From Paraspadella gotoi (taxonomy: Eukaryota > Chaetognatha), in contig CM119269.1 in the NCBI GenBank assembly GCA_051294375.1, positions 10,227,056 to 10,291,055 of the forward strand: DNA of 64,000 nt, given 5' to 3'. A program made the translations under genes and the position numbers. The notes under the pieces are model-generated. The model did not search any database and was not told where the DNA came from. It saw only the letters and a program-made list of their open reading frames with translations. Position 1 is the first letter of the stretch. The number at the start of each line of letters is the position of its first letter. Of the stretch, positions 42,081 to 54,000 are shown piece by piece.

Positions 42081-45000
42081 ATGTGGACATTGGTGCCCTT
42101 GACTTTCTTACTCCCACTTACTCTGAGCGCCCCCGTCAAAAACGCCGTGCCCGCCGACCATCCCAGCGAAGATGTTGGGGATCCGAATGATGTTAAGGTG
42201 AGAAAGCAGAAGTCGCAATTGTTCAATTTCGATTTTACGGATCCGTTCAATCTTCAATTCAATTTGGCTACTTTTTCGGTATTCTATAACCAAGGTGGAC
42301 ACAGGCCTCGAGTACGACCGCTACCTCCGCGAGATCGTCTCCGTGTTGGAGCAAGACGAACAGTTTCGCCAGAAACTCGAAAACACTTCCATGGACGAAA
42401 TTAAGTCCGGAGTGATCGCCCATCAACTCGACTACGTCTCCCACAACATCCGCACCAAGCTCGATGAAATTAAGCGACGAGAGGTGACGAGGCTACGAGA
42501 CCTAGCCCGTCAGAAACGCGTGCTCGACAAGATGGGCGAGGTCCAGGCTCACGACAAGCTCTTCCCCTCTCACCTCGACCATTCCAACCCGCACACTTTC
42601 GAGACGGAGGACTTGAAGAGGCTCATTAAGGAGGCGACAAAGGACCTGGAGGAGCAAGACAAACTGAGAAAGGAGGACTTTAAAAGGTGCGAGTCAGAGG
42701 CTTTTGGCCAATTCGTTGTCGGTCTATCAATTTAAAATCTATGAACCCTCTTCTTGACCCGTGGGGAAAGGAAGACGACGTCGGGAGTAACCGTCCACTT
42801 GTCTTCTTCAAAATGAAACCTTAAAAAGTACAGAAGGCTTCATATTATAAAATGAGAGGTACCCCTTTTTTGTGACCAGAACACGTTCCGAGAAAATTAC
42901 TGGACCAAATTCATTGAAATTTGGTATGAATGAAAAATACAAATAAAACTATCGAGGCGAATTTCAATATTTGACCCCTGAGCCGAGATATGAGCCTCCA
43001 TAGGAGAGAGAAATGGTCAAAAAAAATTTTTTTATTTTTTTAACAGATGTACAAACGTTTATTCTTCGACAAAAACATATTTATTACCACAAAAATATTT
43101 GTTTACCTTAACTTTCAACTTCATGATCACAAGCTGTTGAAGTTATATTTGGAATAATTTGGGAAAATTGGAAGTAAAACGATGAACAATGAATCTTCAA
43201 ACAAAGCTTCATTATTGAAAATTTAGCAATTTTAGTTCTAAAATGTTTTTTATATGTTTAAAACGTTAATGCACCTGATTTGCTTTTTTTTGGCCTTCCG
43301 GGGGTCACCCCCAGGGCCCTGTATCTCTTGTCAGGGGTTGAATAATGAATATCAAAATTCGCCTGGATAGTTCCATTTATATCGTCATTAAATTCGATCT
43401 GATAGTTTGGTGGGAACAGATTCTGATCACAAAAAAGGGGTACCTCATTTTATAATATGAAGCCTTCTGTAAAGCGTTTGAGATATTCCTATATAAGCTA
43501 GTAAACACAAAAATTATTATGCCATAAAAAATGATTATTGAATAACAAATTAACCAGTAAACTGAACTGTTACTGCGGCACTAATAACATTTTGGTACTT
43601 AAATTTAGGGGGTATACTGAAAAATGAATAGAAAACGAATAAACTTTAATGAGTCAGAAAGCCCTTAAAAAAATGAAGAGAATGATATACTTACGAAAGC
43701 TCTAACATAAAAATTAAGCTGCCCAGTCTTGGTTTAATTAAGAGAGTCAAAAGTTAATTATCTAAAATTTTAAATCTTTTTTAAAATATATGACCCGTTT
43801 AAATTATTATAACATAAAATATTATTATTTATATAAGTATCATTAAAGAGCTTGAAAAAAAGAGATTTAAGATAGCCAATCACAATTTGATAAAAATCCT
43901 AAATTTACCCTCGAGCTATTGATTTTTGGAAAGATGTCTTGTTTTTGAGTATCCTAATTAAATTAAAGCTGGGCCGGTTAAATTTTATACTACAGTATTT
44001 GTAGGTATGTCATTCTCTTTAGATTTGAAAGGGCTTTCAGAAGATAATAATATTAATATTATTTTATTTAAAATTTCTTCAGAAAACTTACTGAAAGTAA
44101 GAGAAAAAAATTGAATCTAAAAAAAGTGAGTTGGAAAATGAAATCCGATTTTACAAGCCAAGTTTCTCCACTCATTGTCAAGGCATATCTTAACTGATCA
44201 AAATAAAATTTGAACACATAAATGATTTTAATCTTTTCTACTCAATTAATTTTTAAAATCAATGAAATAACCACTGGTTTGCAAATGACAGTGTATTTCG
44301 ATCGGCGCTTGTAAAATTGTCACCATGTAGATGGTCGTCGGTGACCAGGTTGTTGAATTCTGCCAATCCCAATAATTCCATCCCAATGGTGCGTTCTAAC
44401 CACAGTCCAAACGACTTCCCCCTGTGCTGGCAAATCGAGACCGGCTTAGGATAATCGCGCCAGGCGGCGCCACTGGGGGTTGGAAGGCCCTAAAGTCAAC
44501 AGTGAGACGCCCCATCCCAATGGGCATCACAAGTAGAGTTCCGATAACCGTTAACAGTTAACAGTTATTAAAGGTTAAAAATAATTAACCGTTAATATAT
44601 TTATTTTAACGGTTAAATTCGGTTAATTTTCAAGTATGATTTTTGTTATTTTTTTGTTATGAAAACTTTGATTTTTTAAGAGAAAAGTTTTTTTCCTGTC
44701 CTCTCTTATTCTCTCCTCTCCCTTTCTCACTATATTTTTCCCCCTGTCTCTTCTAAATTTTTTCCCTTTTTTTTCTTTTGTTATTTTCAACCCTTTAAAC
44801 TTTTTCTATCCTAATCTCTTATCATTTTTTTCTGCCCTTCCAGTATTTTTTTTAACTTACTTTTATGGTGGACTAAAATCCACCAACCGTTCATCAGCGG
44901 CCATTGGTGCCGGAGGCAAGTCATTCTCCTCCTAACCCAAAGGTCCGGGGTTCTAGCCCGGTGGCCGCCTAGCAGTTAAGAGAGACGGGGGCGCTTAACC

Positions 45001-48000
45001 CGCCTGTAACATGGTGTTACAGCCTGATCCGAAGCTCACGGACTGCTTATATTGAACGGTTCTGTCACTAACACATAACAATAATTACTGTCTCTTCACT
45101 TTCTCCTAATTGTTTTCGTTTTTCCTTTTAGCTAATTTTATACATTTACATCAAAGAATATTTTGAAATATAATATGCATCTGCATATATTTTCTTTCAA
45201 ATTAAATTCTTACATGCAATAATATTCTATTTTTATTTAAAAAAATAAATAATCTTTCTAATTTTATTTTTGATCAATCGATCATTCAACCATTCAATTA
45301 ATAAATTGATATTCATAAATAAACTTTGTTTTCTCTTGTTTACAAACAACGGGGTTTTTTTTTCATAAAACGGACATGTTTCAACTCTAGTTTTTCCGAG
45401 TCTACATCAGCGCGTGAGAGTCAAAACATGTCCGTTTTTTTTTAAATAAAAGCCCGTTGTTTGTAAACAAATAAACTTTGCTTTCACTTATCTATAAGCG
45501 CAACGAAAAGAAAGTCTTAACACAATATTCATAATTATATTTATATTTATGGTTATGGTTTATGAAAGACTAACAACAGAAAACATGCTTTCAAAAAACT
45601 AACAACTATAAAAATAATGAGGAAGAGAAATAGAAAAATAAAAAGCAAAAGAGAAAGAAAGAAAGAGAAAGAGAAAACAAAATATATACAGAATTAGAAT
45701 TACATTGTGCTTTTTATTTCATGAGTCAAAAGAAAGATTTATTATAATGCTTTATTTGATTAGCTGATGGGTAGATTCAAGATAGTTTTCTCAAACCAAT
45801 TTTCTCATTTATCAACTATAATGTGTACCTCATTTATCTGAAATAGAAGATAAAGACGATTCAGGAGCCGGAGTTAAGGAAAAAATACCATTAAATACTT
45901 TAAATATTAATATTTTAAATTTAAAGTTAAATTATAAAATTAACCGATTTTAATGGTTAACCGTTAAAAACGTTAGTTAAAAATTAACGGTTGACGGAAC
46001 CCTAATCACAAGCAACAACAAGAGAAAGAGCGCAAAATAATATCCGAATGATATTCTCGTTTTTCCTTAGATACGAAATGGACAAAGAGCATCTAAAAAG
46101 AGAAAAGTTAAAAAAACTGCCGGAAGAAGATAGGATTAAGGAAGAGAAAAGACTGGAAGAAATGGATAAAAAACACAAGGTTTGTATATAAAGTCAGGGG
46201 CAAGATAGCTTATTTATTAAATGAATGGATAATTTTTTTATTGGTTGTACCAATTTCATATAATATATATATAATATATAAATATTAAGGGAGTGGTCTT
46301 TTCATACAATTGAAACATTCTTTGAAATAGTATACCACTTCATTGACAGGGAAGCCAGGTACTCTTGAGAGTAAATAAACGAGACTGTGAGAGCTTGCAT
46401 GGACCTGCTATGTCATTATCTTGTAAGAGTGATGGAGGCCTTAAACCACCAAAGTCAGGGGCAAGATAGCTTATTTATTAAATGAATGGATAATTTTTAT
46501 ATTGGTTGTACCAATTTCATAGTATATATGATGTATAATGAGTGCAAGTGAATAGGTCTAAATGCTGACGAATTGTTTATTCCAGTGGCACAAAAGATAA
46601 ACTAAACCACTTTTAAATTCCCATAACGGGCTTCCAATTTACATAAACTGTCTCATATTATGAGTCATAATTCATAATGAGCTGCTTTTTTACTTGTCTT
46701 CTAAACGTTACCTTAACTTATCGTTTTACTTTTAGGGTAATTTCTCGTATCATTTTCTTCATGAGAAAACATGAAGATTCGTCAAAATATTAAAATACGA
46801 AAATACGAACTTATTGTCATCCGGTTTCCAGAGAAACAGATTTTACACATTTTGATTTTTTTTTTCATTTGTTTAAAGGATCACGAAAAGATCCACCATC
46901 CAGGTTCAAAGGATCAATTGGAAGAAGTTTGGGAAGAAACCGACAAACTCGACAAAAATGACTTCGACCCTAAGACTTTCTTTAAATTACACGACACAAA
47001 TGGAGACCAACATTTAGGTAACTATTATAAGGCTTACTTTTAAAGATTCCTTTAATGGAACGGGGGTAGGGGTGACGGAACGTCTGTGATGCCCGGGCTG
47101 TGAGGCATATTCCGAGCGAGGGCGATCAGTGCTTTAGACCTGCAGTGACCACCCTAGGTCACTGGCGTGTTTGTTCTAGTACCATCACACTTTCACCAGC
47201 GTGACGGTGAAGGTGTTGAGCTCGGAACTCGGGTAGAAATTGAGAACTTTGCGATCTAAGCCAATCATGACCAATTGACCATGCTATACTGATGGCGAAA
47301 TTATGTTTTCAGTAGCGCTACAAGTATTCGTATTTTCACTTATTGATAATAAGTACTTAATTCAGATATTATTGTTCAAACACTCTTGATTCTTAAGGCT
47401 TATATTTTTTGGGTTCATTTGTCTGCAATCAGAATAAAATTGGTCAGCAATAGAGATCCTATTATATTATTTCTAAATATGATTCTTTTTCATGTAACTC
47501 GGTAAACTGTAAAAATTTCAAAAAGAAAAAAAAAAATTGACATGTTTATGAAACATTGTTTAGTCATCAACCTCGTCCTGCAAAAATTGTTTTTGTTACA
47601 TAGTTTAGCTTTTTACTCTGTATTTTATCCGTCGTTGGCGACTTGATACAATAAAACTATGAGGACGATGATCCAAAGCAGCATTGTTAAGACTATGCCG
47701 TGAATAACCATTTTTTTTGCTTCCTTTCCTCGACGTTCGGCCAGTTTGTAGTTGCCTTGCAGTGCCAAAGTCTTGGATTCACTTGCACTCACCACAGCCA
47801 TGGTACCAAGACAAAGAAAGTTGCAACACAAACAAGTGATCCACGACAAAGTTAGATGATCTGAAATTTGTAAATAAATAAATGTAAATAAAACAATCTG
47901 CAAGATCTCTTATTGAAATTTACTTAAATAAAAGGACTATGATTCATACATTTCTTCTGGAATCAGGATTTTATTCAAAATTGTTGTCTATAAAATTTTC

Positions 48001-51000
48001 TATTTTATATTTGTTTGTGATGGAGGCTTTGACCCAGCAAAGCCTGTCCCAAGTCAGGAGGAAAGATAGCCCTTTTATATTGAATGAATGGATGATTTTC
48101 TTAAGGTTTTTACGAATTTCGTAGGTCGTTATTGGACGAAACATTTTACATTGTACAACGTTCTTTATTTTTTAAGACTTGATCTTCATCTCACTTCTTA
48201 TTCAGGTTTTAGGAATTTTCGCCGTTTGTTACCTCTTAATAAGTATAATGAAATATACTATAGTATATATATTATAATCTAAAAACCTCCTGTTAAATAT
48301 TTAGTTTGCTGTTATTATTGTTACCTGGAGGAATTTTTTTTTCGGGCATTTTCGGTTGATGAATGACTACCATTGGAGTCACAATTTGGTTGTATTCCAC
48401 AGATTTTTCTTCCATATCCTTCATTTCGTGGTTGAAAGATTATTCTTAAAAAATAATAATTGATAAAAAAAGTTGGTGGTTTATTTCGAATACCTACCTA
48501 AAATAAAAATGATCTGTCAATTGCCTTAATAAATTTGTTAAATATAATTAAATAGTCGTTCACGTTCCAGGGATATGCATTCGTTTCGATCAAAACCTTT
48601 TCTAATCACGTTGCCAGTTAAACAAGTCGTTCAACTTGCGAAATCACTCTGAGTAAAAAATTCCAGTGAGCGGATTAGCTGAATCGAAAGCTACCTTACG
48701 AATTCTGTTCCGAGCGTGACTTAACCAAGAGTAACGAACAATACGACCGCTCCTAGAATGTATTTTAAAATTGGATTTCCTTAACTAAAGAATAACATTT
48801 TGTCAGCCAATAAAAAAAAAAAACTTTTAAACTTTTACTTTCGCCACCCGGGGTTTTGGCCTCCTTTGAAAAACCATTAAAAAATATTTATTTTTAAAAA
48901 AACTAAAAAATTATTATCTAATTCCCCTCTTAACCCTTACAACCCCTAACGCTAAACCACACTCAACACTAAACCCCCCTCTAACCCCAGTCGGCGAAAG
49001 TAAAATTATGCTAAAAAATAGTGAAATTTAAAGAAAATAAAATAAAATCCTGATTTGATTTTTAGTTAGTTAAAAAACAATCTCGATTCAAGAAAATATT
49101 TTGATATAGTTGTGGTCGGTTATATACAAACATAATTTTGGTTTTACGAATAATATAAGACGGAAATGTACAATTTATTTTAGCTCTATATTTACATGCA
49201 TCTTTATTTCGTTGGCATAGATGAACTTGAAGTTGAAGCGTTGTTTGAGAATGAACTTTCCAAGATGTACAACGAGGATAATCCAGAAGATGATATGAAT
49301 GAAAAGGTGATTTCTATATATTTTTATAGTTTGATGTAATATTTTTATCTCAGATTTAAAGAAAATTACATTTTATTTTTGTCTGTAGGAAGAGGAACGA
49401 AACCGCATGCGTGAACACGTCTTCAATGAAATTGACAAAGACAAGGATTTTCTGATTTCCTTAGAAGAGTTCATTCGTGGAACTCAGGCTGAAGATTTCG
49501 AAAAGGATGAAGGCTGGAAGACGTTAGATGATGAAGAGGTAAACAGTCAACTGTTAAGATTTGTTTTTTAAGTTGCGCATATTTTTTGTAATGTCGGGTT
49601 GTTTGTGTTGAAACTTTGCTGAAAAGTGATCAACCATGAGACGTTTGTTATACATAAATTTCATAGTCATGTAGTCACGTGATAACAGGGAAATACACAT
49701 GAAAAGAAAGTCACAGTATGTACCGATCTTGTTGGAATTAAAACAAGTTTGAGCAAACAATGTCGGATCTGCCCACGATCATTAGCGGTAATTAATTAAT
49801 TAATTAGTTAATAAATTAATTAATTTGATCTGAAATATTTGTTATTAGGTCTTTTCGTCACTGACCACGACAAAAGCAACAAAGACAATGATGACGACGA
49901 CGATAATTATGCTGATAACGATTGACTTGATTGATTGATTATTGATTAAATAATTAATTAATAGATAACTAAATAAATTTATTGATTGAATAATTGATTG
50001 ATTAATTGACCGATTAATTTATTATTTATTAATTGACTAATTGATTAATTAATTAAATTGATTAATTAATACATCTTGCATTTACATTTAATATAAAAAG
50101 AAAAAAAAGCATAATCAATTAATGAAACAGGTTTTTTGTTTTTTCCATTTAAACTAAATTTCACTCAGACGATTCCATCGAAACTTAATTTCTAGCTTAA
50201 TCACACACTTTCCTACCCACATACAAAATTTCAAGTCAATCGCCTCCATCCACTCAAGAAATATATTTTTTGTTTTTCCATTTAAACTCTTTTCCACTCG
50301 CACGATTCCATAAAATCTTCATATCCAGCTTCCTTATCCACACACAAAATTTCATTCCAATCCATCCATCCAATCACGAGCAATTGAAGTTTTTTGCTTA
50401 GGCGAAACAGACGGACGGACATCATTTTTTTTTTTGCATAATTTATCATAATTCGATGTTCTAACATGATATAAATGACAAGATTGTGGGGGCGGACCGA
50501 CAAAGTGAATTATAGAATTATAAAATTATCGTACAATGTACAGTTACAAAGATTTGTAGCCAACTTACCAAAAAGTACATATTGAAGAGACGTAAGCCTC
50601 CCAGAAATATTTCACTTTCACAATTCTTTAGGTTCTCGCAGAGATTCTGGTTCGTTTTTTGGTAAGGAAAATGAATATGACGATAAGAAATATCGTAATG
50701 CGCTATTTATGGACTTTCCGCGCCCAATTTCTATGAAATATTACTTCCGGTTTGAGAATATGATAGGTTTTTGTTAAATATGGTTATTTATGAATGGTAT
50801 TATTGGGTTTTTTGTTATATTTGATTTAAAATACAATAATAAATTCTATAGATAGCAAATAGTAAACAAATTATTATAAATATACTATAAAATATTATAT
50901 AAATTGTTAAGTTATAATAAAAATTCTTAATTTTTTCCAAAATTTTTTATTTTCGAGTTGGTGGAAAACTGAAATGAATTTTTATTCCATCTAAAGCTAT

Positions 51001-54000
51001 CTGTGGTACTTTTAAACACGTCAACCGTTCAAAATTCAAGAATATTTATTTCAATTAACTTTAAACAATTAACCATTATACAACTAAGTGTAGAAGACGA
51101 AAATACGAGAAAATTAGATTAGAACAAAAAAAAGATCCAACAATAATAGGTAACAAAAATAACTAAATTCGAACTAACTATAGTGACGTGCATCATATCC
51201 TGCGGCTTCCATCAGCTCTTCAACAGAGTCAGAAGCAGAAACGCTTTCAAAGCATTTCCTGGTTGCTCGCGGAAATGCTCGTCGAACTAACTCTACTGAT
51301 TGTAAAATATTTTGACGCGTTTCTTGATTTTTTGTCAAGACTTGGGTAAAATCTGAACCGAACTTTACGGCGCGTTCACCAGCATCGTTTGTTACATGCA
51401 ACGCAGAGACAATACTCTTTAATTGACAGTATGTTGGGTCAGATCTCCAAGATTCGACAGGAAGCATTAAAAAGGTTGGGTGAATGCCAACTCTCTAAAT
51501 GAAAAAAAATTAACATCAGCAACAGAAATTATGAAATTATAAATTTAACGAGATCACATACCTTAAAAAGTAACCAAGATTCTGAATCAACGAAATCTTC
51601 TAGATTCTTATCAATATCGATTGACGGAATTGCTGGTTTTCCAGGGGGAACCTCACAAGGCTCATTTGAAGGCAGGAGAAGTGCTTTGGCGATGTGACTT
51701 TTGACTGTATCATCGACCAGCTGAGAAAAAAGAGCAAAAACTACATGACGCCCAGACAAGTACCATGTGTGGCGTTCAAGAACACGCAGAAGGACAGCAG
51801 AGAGGGAAGGATCTCGCGTTCTCCATTTATGTATGTCATTCCAAAGAGCAAGAGTCAGGAACGGGGCATCTGCAGCAACTGGAATAGCAAACCAGTACCT
51901 TCCGTAAATGTAGAGAATGAAATAGGCGAGATCAAGTAAACCTTTGGCCTGCTTTTGACCAAGGTGCACTCGTTCTTCTCCACACACAATCATTTTCAAA
52001 ATATAAATGGCAGCAGCCATCCAACGAGCGTGATGGATGGTACCTACTTTGTCCGACCATTTTAACTCGGTCTCTTGTCCAGTAAGAAACTAAAGATAAA
52101 AAAAAATTGTAGCGAATTCAGGTAAATTTAGGTAAATTTAGGTAAATTCATGTGTCTGTCTTTTACCATTATGAGCCGAGCAAACAAGGTAATCCCCCTT
52201 TGGAAAGGTGTTTCTTCCGCCATGAAGTTAGAGAAAAAAGCTTTGGTTGCATCCAAAAATTCGCGTGTAACGTCATCTTCAGGAGAGAGAAGATTCAAAC
52301 GGAGAGAAGCATTGGTGCGGATTTCCTCTTTTTCCACGGTCTCCAACGAATTAAAGAAGTGGCGAAGCGACTGAAATACTTCTCGCGTGGACCGGAGGTC
52401 GGCCCTAATTTTTCAGTAACAGCAGCCTCCATCAAAAGATCGAGCACGTGATGAAGACACGCGAGCCAGAGGAGCTGCTTGTGCAAATCTTGCTCAATGA
52501 AGACATTTGCTCCTACATAAAAAAAAATTAGAGTATTAAATGGTTTTCAACTTCGGTATTTATATATTACAGTATTACCTTGGTTTGATCCAGTATTGGC
52601 TCTGGTCGTGTCAAATGAAAGAGCAATCACGCGGTCAGCAATTCCCCATTCTCTTAGTAATTGTACAACCGTTGTTGCCATGTTCTTGCCAGTTTCCTTT
52701 GGGAATAGGGATATCTCCCAACATTTTTTCTTTTCCATTCCTTCTCCAGTTACACATAGTCCTAAAAAATCATTTTTAAGACCATAATGTTTTCGTATTT
52801 TCCCGTCAAAATGTGCCTCCAAAAATATAGGAAAAACAAAGTTGTCCTGGAAGGAAAAAAAAAATTATTGATAGAAACTTTTTAAAAAAATTGCAAAATT
52901 TACCTTAATAATCTTAGAAGTTTCTTTATCATGTGCGATGCGTTCTAATCGAATTGATTCTTCTGACGGGGGGAATTTGCCCAAGTTTCCACCACCAGAC
53001 TGAATAGTGGAAGCACAAAACCGAAACAAATCCGCATTGGAAGTTTTAGATCGGCGAGCATGAAGATTCAAATCTCTAATCCATTTTTTGTCGTTTAGCG
53101 TAATAGTAATTTCGGTTTTCTTCTTTGGAACCTTTGGGTGGGGGACGGCGTAATCTGGATCTGAGGGATCAAGAGGAGACGAAGATGACATCGGCGATTC
53201 CATCACTTTGGGGCCATAAAAAAACTATATTCTCGGATGAAGTAGTTGCATTGTCAACCTGGACATAAAATATAATAATGATAAAAGTGGCATGAAATTG
53301 TGCTGAATACAGCAAAGAATAGCTTACCTCTTTGCGATTTTCTTCTTTTTTTGACACGTTCACTTTTTTGTTGTTCTCTCTCAGAAGATCTTTCAAATCT
53401 TTTGATGCGTTTAATATCGAGAGGACCCAAGGAATGAGGTCGATTATCACGAATCGCGAGCAAAAACTGTTTATCTTCCTCCTTCTCTTGGAGCGAAAGT
53501 GTTTTGTCAGAATCTATGATGCCGAAAGCTTTTTCGGCGCTGATGTCAAATCGCGTTTTCAAGTCATCTAAGAATTGTTGCTTCCTGGCTACATAGGTTG
53601 ATGAACATTTTTTTTCCATCGCGTAAGTCACAGAAACGTTGATATAATCGTTTTACTTTTTTTTTTACGTTAGTCTTTGTCATGAGTGGGAGATACGATG
53701 GCGCCCAATGTAGAAGAAGGGAGTTAGCAGCGTTTATGTAGGCGAGTTCAGCGTCCATCTTTTTCTTGACCAAAGTTGAAAAAAAAAAGTGTCGGAGCAC
53801 ATCTTTCGTCGTTGGAAAAGGACCTGGCTTTAAAGTTTCAAGAGCTTCTTGAAGCTCAAACTCATCACAAATATGCTTCTTTGGTTTTCGGTCTCCATTA
53901 TTATAGAAGATGTAATCTGTGATGATAAAAAAATTCGAAATTGAAAAAAATCAAATGTTAAAATCGGTAGAAACAAGGTAAAAACATGGAAAATCATAAA

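Larger units (their letters stand above)
44534..46004. mobile_element. Non-autonomous hAT-type element with 8-bp target duplication
   Basis: 1471 bp between TAGAGTTCCG... and ...CGGAACCCTA, flanked on both sides by the identical octamer ATCACAAG (44526-44533 and 46005-46012). Subterminal regions are rich in AACCGTTAA motifs in both orientations. No transposase. It contains a SINE2 and a K foldback element. Confidence 0.85.
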
